A program made the translations under genes and the position numbers. This document shows positions 47,055-55,560 of a stretch of DNA of 64,000 bases, in pieces. The stretch's first letter is position 1; each line of letters begins with the position of its first letter. The stretch is from positions 1,814,614-1,878,613 of the forward strand of contig JAKSZT010053923.1 of NCBI GenBank assembly GCA_026826555.1, read 5' to 3'. This stretch comes from Tolypeutes matacus (Eukaryota > Chordata > Mammalia > Cingulata > Chlamyphoridae). The notes beneath the pieces were generated by a model. The model ran no database searches. It was not told the origin of the DNA and saw only the letters and a list, made by a program, of their open reading frames with translations.

Positions 47055-47260
47055 AAATTTAATCCAGGGGAGGCGGCTGAGGCTCAATCGGTGGGGCTCC
47101 CATTTGCCGTGTGGGAGGCCCCGGGTTCGGTTCCTGGGGCCTCCTGGTGGAGGCGGGCCCGCCCGCGCGGCGTGGTTGGCTGGCCCAGTGAGTGCAAGCA
47201 GCAGGGGGGGGATGAATGAATAAATAAATAAAATCTTTAAAAAAAAAAAAAATTTAATCC
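47055..47260 (+). mobile_element. tRNA-derived SINE nested in LTR B
   Basis: Body 47066-47249 flanked by aaatttaatcc at 47055-47065 and 47250-47260. It reads GGGGAGGCGGCTGAGGCTCAATCGGTGGGG, with GGTTCGGTTCCTGGGGCC and a long A tail. LTRs A and C lack it, so it is younger than the duplication. Confidence 0.9.
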
Positions 47261-47388
47261 ATTACTGTGGGTATGAACCCATTGTAAGCAGAACTTTTTG
47301 ATGAGGTGACTTCAGTTAAGGTATGGCTGTACCCAATCAGGATGGGTCTTAATCCTATTACTAAAGTCCTTTGTAAGCAGAATGAAAT

Positions 47389-47390
47389 TC

Positions 47391-47445
<55 letters not shown>

Positions 47446-47446
47446 A
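47389..47446. repeat. (AT)n(AG)n microsatellite in LTR B
   Basis: About 13 AT units followed by about 15 AG units, read directly. The equivalent place in LTRs A and C holds only short 'atatatagagag' or 'ggcagagagag', so the expansion is private to B. Confidence 0.9.
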
Positions 47447-48337
47447 TGCCACAGAGGGAGCAGCCAGAAGCTGAACATCAATGCAATCTGGACTAGAAGA
47501 GAGAAGCCGGGAAAGGCTGCCATGTGCTTTGCCGTGTGACAGAGGAGCCCAGGACCAAGGATCTCCAGCAGCCACCCCCAGAACACCAGTTTCAGGAAGA
47601 AAGTGTCACCTTGCTGATGCCTTGATTTGAACTTCTAGCCTCAAAACCAGAAGCCAATAAATTCCCGTTGTTTAAGCCAATGCACTGCATTGATGTTTAC
47701 TTCAACAGCCAGGAAAACTAAAACATCCATCCTCTCTGGGATGTATTTCCCGACTGCCCCATCCAATGGTCCCACTACCTGGGTGCCCAAGGCAGAGAAG
47801 ATCTGCTCACAGATCACAGGCTCATTGCCTTCCTGGGGCTGCCCCTCCCCAACCTGCCTCAGGGCCTTGTCTCAGGCTGCCTGGAACCTGCACAATGGGG
47901 CTCCCATCTCCTGAAGAAAGGGGGTCAGTGCTGCTGCATCTCAGCATTGTCTTTCTCCCAGGACAAAGGAGCCTCCTCCAAAGGCACCAGGTGTCAGTCC
48001 ACCCTGCTTTCCTCCATTAAGTCACAGGTCACACTGTCTCTGTGCCCAGCTAGACCAGAATGGGGAGGTCCAGGGTTAAAGCCTGGGCCTGATCCATCTC
48101 TGAATCCCCATCACACGACGATCCAAGCTAGGTGCCAGGTATTGAAGAGCTAACAGAGCTGAGTGGGAAACTTCCCCACCCATAAGCCCTCCTGACCCAG
48201 TACAGGATAGTCACTGATTTGGGGAGCTTCATAAGGCCGTGGTGTCACATCAAAACGCCAGGGATCATGCCAGGGTCGCTGGGAAAAAGCTTAAAATAAC
48301 TGGCTTGGGCCAAGAGCCAAGATTCATTTCTAAAATA

Positions 48338-48343
48338 TTTATT
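48338..48343 (-). terminator. Canonical poly(A) signal candidate, CLEC4G copy 2
   Basis: AATAAA on the minus strand (plus TTTATT), about 323 bases past the copy 2 stop, in sequence that copy 1 has lost. Confidence 0.45.
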
Positions 48344-48665
48344 CATGCCCCCACCAGCTGCGAAGAAAGCTCACTAAACTCCAGTCCTTTAGACTTCCTT
48401 GTCTGGGGAGAGATGCAGGAAAAGCAAACTGCTCCATCCTACATTGCCAGGACCATGGCAGGGAAGGAGGTGGTGGAGTCAGATCACCAGGCCCTTGAAA
48501 CCGGGAGGAGACGCTAGGAGAGGGGATTTGGGGGCCACAAGGGTCTCTGTAGTGGGTGGTGGCGACGTGAGGAGGGGGCAGGCTGAGGGCGGAGCCAGGG
48601 TGGTGGGCGGTTCCCGGCGATCCTACAAGGTGGTGGCAGGCATGGCTCTGGGGCACTGGGCAGGG

Positions 48666-51600
48666 TCAGCAGCTGCGCCTCTTCTCGCAGATCCAGTTGT
48701 CATTCAAGTTGCTGCACGGTGCGTCATTCCATAGCCCTGTACGCAGCATCATGACGCAGTCTTCTTGTCCCCGGGCGTCATTGGGCTCCCCCTGGTTCCA
48801 GTGGCTGCAGTGATTGGGTTCAATGTCGCTGGGACTCTACCCTGAGGAGGGTCCTGGGGGCCAGCCTTCCTTTCCAGGGTATTGCCGGTTTATTTCTTGG
48901 GTCTAACCTAGGCACTCTCCAGGGTCTCACTAGAGCATGCCCCTGGGTTATAACTTCCTTCCTTCCTCCCTTCCCTTCCCTTCACTTCTCTTCCCTTTCC
49001 CTCTCTCTCTCTCTCGCTCTCTCTTTCTTATCAATTTTATTGATACATATTAATAAAGCATAAATCAATCCAAAGTTTACAGTCAATGGTATTTGGTATA
49101 ATCACATAGGGGATATAACTTTCTAACCCCGAGAATTTAACCCTCAGCCGATTCCTGGGGTCTAGAACCCCTAAGATCTAGTCCCTGAAATCTGGCCAAA
49201 GTACTCCATCTAGTGTCTCACCTGTCCTCTTCCCTCCCCTCACCTGAAGCTGATCTGGACGCCGTCCACCCACTGGTAACTCTGGATCTTGTTCCCAAGG
49301 CGCACAGCCCGGAGTCCCAGCCAGAAACCGCGGCCTCGCGTGTTCCGGCTCAGGAAGGTCTGGGCAAGAGAGGAGATCTGAGCTGGCCGAGTCAGCTCCG
49401 CCCCACGGCATCGCCAGGGCTGCGCCCTCTCAGGCCACCAACACCCCCTTGGACCCACTCCGGGCTGTGCACCTGCTCCTCCAGGCCCCCTACTATCACC
49501 AAGTGCGCGCCGACGCCGGCGCAATTTCTCTGAGCCTCGTCCCACGGAGCCCGCAGCGTCGAGAAAAGGTAGCAGGAGCCTTCGAAAGGCAGCCACGACG
49601 TGGGGCACGACTCACAGGAGCCTGCAGGGAGCGGGGTGTCAAAAACCACAGGACCGCTGCGCGGCAAGCAGAGTATGGGGTGTGCGGTATCCCGGACCTA
49701 GGGGCAGAGGGATGGAAACCTGACCAAAGTCAAAGGGCGGGGCCTGGCGGATCTGGGACCACCGGTGGGGCCTACCGTAACCACCCCCCAAACCCTCTCA
49801 CTGTTGCCAAGCTTGGCGGCCTCCAGCGCCCGGAACAGCTCAGTGCGGATGCTCTCGCGGTCCTCGCCTGCCTTGGCCAAGTCCTGGGTCACTGCGGAGT
49901 CAGGGTGGATATTACAGCGGGGATCAGGGGTGGGAGGAAGATCCTGAATGGGGAAAGGTTAGGATCTATGTCAGAGGTCAGGGTCACGGACAGTTAAGGA
50001 CATCCAGGTGAAGGATTGTCCTAGCCAGTAGGGTCCGGTTGTGATTGGGTTTCGGAGCCGTGTGGTCAAGGTTCAGGTCCTGCGTTCAGAGTCGGGATGG
50101 AGGGCACAATGGGTCTCTAAGGTCTGGACCACAGTATAGGGTCGGAGTCACCGCGGATGTCATGGCCGCAGTCAGAGATGAAAGATCGTGGTCAAGTCCT
50201 GGGCCCTCACCTTGCTTGTGCAGTTCTTTCAAGGCGCTCTCCTGCTGCAGCAGCTTCTTCTGTGCTTCCATAAGTTCTGTTCGCGCAGTGTTCAGCTTCC
50301 CCTGTGTCTCCAAGCCTGGGAAGTTGATGGAGGGTGGGGTTGGGAAGGGTAAGGAGAGGGGAGAGGAGCAGGGGATCTGTGACCAGCTCCTCCCCGACTT
50401 GCCACAAGCCCCGCGCCGTCTTCTAAGCCCACCTCTACTCTCCTCCTCTTGTCTTGGCCACAAGACCCACCCGGCTCAGACCCCGAGCCTCGACCAAACC
50501 CCTCCCCCTCACAGCAGTTCCTGCAGCTTCCGACCTCCTCGGTCAAGGCACCCAGCAGCGCGCTCTGACTCGATGCTGAAACGACACCCCACACACAAAC
50601 ACACCCACACATTCTGGGGTCACCCACAGGTACTTACAGGTTACAGTTCCCCACACCGGGGCCAGTCCCTGGGACCGTGGGGCTCCCCACCCACTGGCCT
50701 GTCTCGGTAGTCCAGGGCACTCCCTCTCTGCACACCCCGGGGCCCAGGCCCCACCGTTCCACACGCACCATTTGTCCTCAGCAGGTCTTGGCTGTCCAGC
50801 AGTGCCTCACGCTCGGTGGAGGCTGCGGAGAGAGGCTCCTGCAGGGTCGGCCTGGGGAATCGGGAACCCTTTCCACGCCCAGGGGATGTGAGGTCTCCAA
50901 TTATGGGATGTGCAGAGGGACCAGGCAGGCTTACAGATTACACGATGTGCACACATGCCGAGAGGAACATACACGGAGATGTCTACCCCACGGACATGCA
51001 CTCACATGCACGCACACACGTGTCAGCAGACAGCACAATGATATACACAAATTTGTTTATAGATACTCACAACTCAGACCCAGGAAATGGTCCTGGACCC
51101 AGCTGGTGGGTCATGTGACCCTGAGGTCTATGTCACCAGGGGAGGGGGGCTGACACAGCCTGCCCCCATCACACTTGTCACTTACCCTTTGAAAACAGGA
51201 TGCTGAGAACAAGCGCCCACAGGATAATGCCGACCACTAGGGCTAGTGCCACGAGGAGGGGCCTCCAACCCCAGTGCTCCCAGCGTCCCCAGTGCCCTGG
51301 GAGAACACGGATGGACTCTTGGGGCCTCTGCTCCAAGGGCTTCCTGGAGCCCTGGTATCCCAGGACCCAGACCTGGATGCTTGGGCCCCTCCCAGGAAAC
51401 AGGTTCAGAGAGATTAAGTTGCTTGCTCAAGGTCACACAGCCCCCAAGTGGCAGTGTTGGAAATTTGAGCCCAGGTCCAACTGGATCTAGGGCTTGAGTT
51501 CTCTTTTGTAATCTCCACCCAGACTTTCTTCCTTCCCATTTCCCATCAAATCCCAGGCCAGTTGGCCAGGGAGGATCCCAAGGGGGCCAGTGAGTCAGCC

Positions 51601-51668
51601 CCATCACTCCTACCACTAGAGACCTCGTCGGGTGCACTGCTCCACTTGCTGTACCCCGAGGCTTCCAT
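48666..51668 (-). CDS. CLEC4G: CLEC4G paralog (LSECtin), copy 2, intact
   Basis: Second complete gene of the same nine-exon plan: 51668-51614, 51296-51186, 50822-50769, 50575-50513, 50315-50211, 49891-49802, 49621-49473, 49359-49244, 48804-48666. Exon lengths are identical to copy 1 exon by exon; 882 nt, 293 aa, no stops or frameshifts, all GT/AG. It keeps GYSKW, the same membrane helix, the NSS site, CESCPTSW, GFWLGL, QWVDG, EPN with ED, and WND. It differs from copy 1 in the stalk (exon 5: 11 of 35 residues by my count) and around the binding face (EPNDARGQED against EPNDHHGRED; CSNLNDNW against CVGEKNNW). All calcium-ligand positions known for this fold are present, so both copies could bind sugars. 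It is not CD209/CLEC4M, because no 23-residue neck repeats are present. Confidence 0.93.
48956..49112 (-). repeat. CT-rich simple repeat plus small L1 end in intron 8 of copy 2
   Basis: A (CCTT)n/(CTCT)n tract at 48956-49027 runs into 'atcaattttattgatacatattaataaagc...tcaatggtatttggtataatcacatag'. The last part matches the block at about 59430-59462. Copy 1 lacks this insertion. Confidence 0.6.
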
Positions 51669-51698
51669 GGCTGTGTGGGAGCCCAGCCTTGGGCAGAG

Positions 51699-51706
51699 AT
51701 ATAAAT
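51699..51706 (-). promoter_or_regulatory. TATA-like element upstream of CLEC4G copy 2
   Basis: Same minus-strand ATTTATAT and spacing from the ATG as in copy 1, so the immediate 5' flank was duplicated with the gene. Confidence 0.25.
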
Positions 51707-52035
51707 GTAGCTTCCCCTCCCCCACCCAGTCCACCCAGCCTCCCTTCCTTCCTTCCTTTTATTTCCTTCTCAATTCCTGATACCAGAGATTCAGTGACTC
51801 CTCACAGGGCAGGGCCCTTTCTGGGCAGAACAGGGAGTGGGGCCAGTTTCTTCCACATTTGTTATGTGCTGGGATTGTGCTAGGGGCTTGACATGTATAA
51901 CCCCATGTTATTATTACATTTCTGGGAAAGAGGTCCTGTCATTGTCTCCATTTTCCACAGAGGTGAAAATTGAGGCTTTTGGAAGCTCACACAAGTCTGA
52001 GTTCTCCTTTTCCTCCATTCTGCCATTCATTTCAT

Positions 52036-52474
52036 TTTTTTTTTTTTTTTAAGATTTATTTATTTACTTTATCCATTTTAACCACCCCCTTCCCCATTTG
52101 CTGTTTTGTGTCCATTCGCTGGGCAATTCTCTGTATCTGTTTCCTGCCATCTCTTCTCATCCTCCTCCTCCAGTCTTCAGCAGGATTCGATTCTGGAGAC
52201 CTCCCATGTAGGAGAGAGGTGTTCTGCCACCTGCGCCACCTCGGTTCCTGGCTTTCAGAGCATCTCATCTTGTCTCTCTCTTGTTATGTCATCATCTTGC
52301 TGCTTGGCTCCCAGGGCCTGGCGGCTCACCGGCACACAGAGCCTGGCAGCCCATGCACCTTCTATATATATATTTTTGTTTGTTTGTTTGTTTTACTGGG
52401 AGGTCCTGGGGATCGAACCCACGTCCCTCCATATGGCAGATGGATGCCCAACCATTTGAGCCACATCGGCCCCC
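52036..52474 (-). mobile_element. Dimeric tRNA-type SINE (private to duplication copy 2)
   Basis: Reverse-oriented two-headed SINE, similar to 46411-46965 but inserted at a different site (before the 'aggggtagagccc' block rather than after the 'ttgctgctgtc' block). Flanks tgccattcatttcat and tgccatttgtttctt look like a decayed target duplication. Confidence 0.75.
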
Positions 52475-52888
52475 TGCCATTTGTTTCTTAAGTCTAGGGG
52501 TAGAGCCCGACAGCTTAGCTGACCATCTTCCCCACCACCCCAGCAAATGTCAAGCAACAGGCATTGAATTAAGATCGGGGTTAGGCCTGGCCTCTGGCAG
52601 GCAACCACTGGAGTGCTGAGAGGAAAGCTGAACTGCCTGGGTGGGCGGCTGTGCCCCAGGAGGCTTTCTCAGGAAGGAGCAAGGGTCAGAACTGTCTGGG
52701 TTTGGCGTATTCTTCTCAGGAGGCAGCCCAGCCCTGGACCTATAAGAGAAGGGGCCTGAAATCCAAAGCTAAGCACCTCCTTATTTTGGAAAGACAGTTT
52801 TTCTGGGGGTAGACGAGGTCCTTTGTGGCACTGGCTCCAGTGGTTGTTGCTATCCTAAGGGTGTTGTTTGGAGCACCCTACTATTGAA

Positions 52889-53366
52889 GGGTGTGGTGGC
52901 TTGAAGCTGTCTGTACCTAGAAAAACATGCTCTTAAACTGAATCCATTCCTGTGAGTGTGGACCCATTGTAAGTAGGACCTTTTAATGAGGTGACTTCAA
53001 TTAAGAAGGTGTAGCCCTTAATCAGGTTGGGTCTTAATTCTATTACTGGAATTCTTTATAAGTGGAGTGTAATTCAGATAGGCAGAGAGAGAAAGCCACA
53101 GAGGGAGCAGCCAGAGCCTGGGCATCAATGGAACCTGGAAGAGAAGAGAGAGGCCAGGAGACCTTGCCGTGTGCCTTGCCATATGACAAGCTAAGGATTG
53201 CTGGCAGCCAGCCCCAGAATGCCAGCCTTCAGGAACAAAGCATCACCTTGATGGCACCTTGATTTGGACTTTCTTTTAGCCTCAAAACTGTGAGTGAATA
53301 AATTTCCATGGTTTAAGCCAATCCATTGCATTGATATTTACTTGAGAAGCCTAGGAAACTAAAGAG
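52889..53366 (+). mobile_element. MaLR-like solo LTR C (right edge of CLEC4G duplication)
   Basis: Starts TGTGGTGGCTTGAAGCTGTCTGTACC, with GAGGTGACTTCAATT, GACAAGCTAAGGATTGC and 'gagtgaataaatttccatgg', and ends near AACTAAAGAG. Its 5' flank (gaaggg) pairs with that of LTR B. Its 3' side is unrelated to the CLEC4G unit. Confidence 0.75.
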
Positions 53367-53369
53367 TGA

Positions 53370-54500
53370 ATCATTTCTTCTTTGATCAATTTGGTTGTTT
53401 AGATTGTGTTGTTTAATTTTCACATATTTTTGCATTTTTCAGTTTTCATTCTATTATTGATTTCTAGCTTCATTCCATTGTAATTGGAGAAGACACATTG
53501 TTTGACTTTAATCTTTTAAAATTTATTGACACTTGTTTTGTAACCTAACATATAGAATGTGTACTCTGTTGTTGGATGGGGTGTTCTAAGCATATTTGTT
53601 AAGAGTTAATTGGTTTATTTATAGCATTGTTTATGACCTCTATTTCCTTATTGATCTTCTGTGTAGATCTTCTACTCATTATTGAAAGTCACACATTGAA
53701 CTCTGCTACTATTAATGTAGAGCCTTCTATATCGCCCTTCAAATCTGTCAATGATTGCTTTATGTATTTGGGGCTCTGTTTAGGTGAATATATGTTTATT
53801 GTCCTTTCTGCTAATCTTTGCCTTTTGATTGGAGATTGTAATCCATTCACATTTAAAGTTAAATTACTGATAAGGCAGGACTACTTTTGCCATACACATT
53901 TTTATGTCTTACACCTTTTTTTGCCCCTCATTTCATTGAGTACTCCCTGGAATTTATACCAACTTAACTTCAATAGCATACATAATCTCTACTCCTTACC
54001 CATCCTTATCCTACTATTTTCTCTTGTTCTTGTCACATATTACATCTTTATACATTGTTTGCCCAATAACACAGACTTATGATTATTTTCTATGCATTTT
54101 ATTTAGACCATGTAAGAAATAAAAAAGTGGATTACAAATTAAGCTACAATAATACTGGCATTTATATTTACCCATGTAGTTACTTATACTGGGGATCTTT
54201 ACTTCTTCATACAGCTTCAAATTACTGTTTAGGGAAACGGATGTGGCTCAAGAGGTTCGGCGTCCGTCTACCATATGGAGAGACCGGGGTTCGATCCCCG
54301 GTACCTCCCGGTAAAAAAAAAAAACAAAAACAAATTACTGTTTAGTGTTTTTTCCTTTCAATATGAAGGACTCCCTGTAGCATTTCTTGTAGGGAAGGTC
54401 TAGTGGTAACAAACTACTTCAGCCTTTGTTTTTCTAGGAATGTCTTGATTTCTCCATTATTTTTGAAAGACAATTTTGCCATATATAGAATTATAAAATT
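53370..54500 (-). mobile_element. Old L1 fragment, reverse orientation
   Basis: Reverse L1M-type sequence: 'tttctagcttcattccattgtaattggagaagac', 'gacacttgttttgtaacctaacatatag', 'gtgtactctgttgttggatggggtgttc', 'ggagattgtaatccattcacatttaaagtt', 'ctccctgtagcatttcttgtagggaaggtctagtggt'. It is split by a SINE at 54233-54330. The 151-aa plus frame at 53627-54082 is antisense L1 and not a gene. Confidence 0.7.
54218..54345 (+). mobile_element. Short tRNA-type SINE with perfect 15-bp target-site duplication
   Basis: Direct repeats caaattactgtttag at 54218-54232 and 54331-54345 flank a body of GGAAACGGATGTGGCTCAAGAG, B box GGTTCGATCCCCGG and an A tail. It is almost the same as the element at 25615-25727. 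Clean flanks and an unbroken B box suggest a young insertion. Confidence 0.93.
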
Positions 54501-54502
54501 CT

Positions 54503-54855
54503 TAGAGATGAATGAAAATGAAAACACAACATACCAAAAGTTATGAGATGTAACAAAGGCAGTGCTCAGAGAGAAGTTTATAGCTGTAAATGCCTACATT
54601 AAAAAAGAAGAAATATCTCAATTCAATAACTTAAGTTTACATCTTGAGAAACTAGAAAAGAAAGAGCAAACTAAACCCAAGGTTAGCAGAATGAAGGAAA
54701 TAATACAGATTAGAGCAGAGATAAATGAAATAAAGACAGGAAAAACAATTGGAGAATCACAGAAATCAAAAGTTGTTTCTTTGAAAAGATCAATAAAATT
54801 GATAAAACTTTAGCTAGACTAACAAAGAAAAGTAAAGATGCAAATAACTAAAGTC
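54503..54855 (+). mobile_element. L1 ORF2 fragment
   Basis: Coding remnant ALREKFIAVNAYIKKEE, LEKLEKKEQTKPK and IRAEINEIKTGK matches the ORF2 segment at about 62700-62910 of the L1 at the window end. Frames are broken. Confidence 0.75.
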
Positions 54856-54867
54856 AGGAGTTAAGAG

Positions 54868-54990
54868 TGGGGGAGCAGATATGGCTCAAGTGGTTGAGTG
54901 CCTGCTTCCCACATGGGAGGTCCTGGGTTCAGTTCCTGGTGCCTTCATAAAAAAAAGAAAAAACAAAACAAAACAAAAAAACAAACAAGT
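54868..54990 (+). mobile_element. tRNA-derived SINE
   Basis: GGGGAGCAGATATGGCTCAAGTGG head, GGTTCAGTTCC B-box-like sequence, then an (AAAAC)n-rich tail. Confidence 0.8.
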
Positions 54991-55012
54991 AAACTAGATG
55001 GAAAAACCGACT

Positions 55013-55113
55013 CAGGGGAGCTGATGTGGCTCAGTGGTTCGGCGCCAGCTTCTCACATACAAAGTCCTAGTTTTAATCCCTGGCCCTGGTACCTCAGAAA
55101 AAGAAAAATGAGA
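55013..55113 (+). mobile_element. tRNA-derived SINE
   Basis: GGGGAGCTGATGTGGCTCAGTGGTTCGG head, a decayed B box 'gttttaatccc', then an A-rich tail. It is the third SINE within 900 bases on the same strand. Confidence 0.75.
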
Positions 55114-55234
55114 GTGGGGACAATACTACCAATTTAAAAGAAATTAAAAGGATTATAAGATAATACAATAAAGAATTTTTAAAATTTTGACCAGTCTTTA
55201 ACTTTTTAACAAATCAATTTTATTGATACATATT

Positions 55235-55560
55235 GTGGCAGTTTGGTATTATTTATGAATTCCAAAAAGAGATATTTGATTATGTTTGTAAACTGGTTGT
55301 TCCTCTGGGTGTGATACCCTTTGATTGTATTAGATTCAGCTGAGATGCCTTTGATTAAAATATGTTAAGATTAGGGCTTTGCTTCAGCGTTGTTGCAAGT
55401 AACTATGAATCTTGTCCTTCTAGGAGTGAAGCCTGGGGGTCACCGTGGACCCCGAGGGGAGGGGGAGGGAGGAATAGAACAGATGGAAGAGGGAGTGTTA
55501 AGAGGGAAATGGAAGTGTTCTGCATGATCTTGCAATGTTGGATACAAGCCATGTTAAATT
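55235..55560 (+). mobile_element. ERVL-like LTR fragment
   Basis: 'ggcagtttggtattatttatgaattccaaaaagagatatttgattatgtttgtaaactgg' parallels the LTR start at 432 and is followed by 'cctctgggtgtgatacc' and 'gattagggctttgcttcag'. No coding viral sequence. Confidence 0.4.

Larger units (their letters stand above)
47012..47724 (+). mobile_element. MaLR-like solo LTR B (between the CLEC4G copies), hybrid
   Basis: Same family as LTRs A and C. Its 5' part shares AGCTGTCTGTACC and GAGGTGACTTCA with LTR C. Its 3' part shares GACAGAGGAG.CCAGGACC, TGCCTTGATTTG and the exit sequence AACTAAAACATCCATCC with LTR A. The 5' flank (gagagg) resembles that of C, and the 3' flank (tccat) that of A. It contains a nested SINE (47066-47249) and an (AT)n(AG)n expansion (47389-47446). 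Confidence 0.8.
47725..52888. repeat. Segmental duplication unit, copy 2 (CLEC4G copy 2)
   Basis: Homologous to 40392-47011 from just after LTR B to just before LTR C. Similarity is uneven: very high around exon 2 and lower in the stalk exons and introns. It includes a private pyrimidine-rich tract and a small reverse L1-end fragment in intron 8 (about 48956-49112). Confidence 0.85.

Noticed and set aside
48666..51668. Copy 2 as CD209 or CLEC4M
   Set aside because: The expected neighbour in human is CD209, but this gene shares all nine exon lengths, the membrane exon and the stalk with CLEC4G and lacks 23-residue neck repeats.
53627..54082. 151-aa plus-strand frame with membrane-like hydrophobic segments
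   Set aside because: It is the antisense of a reverse-oriented old L1 fragment; the hydrophobicity comes from T-rich sequence.
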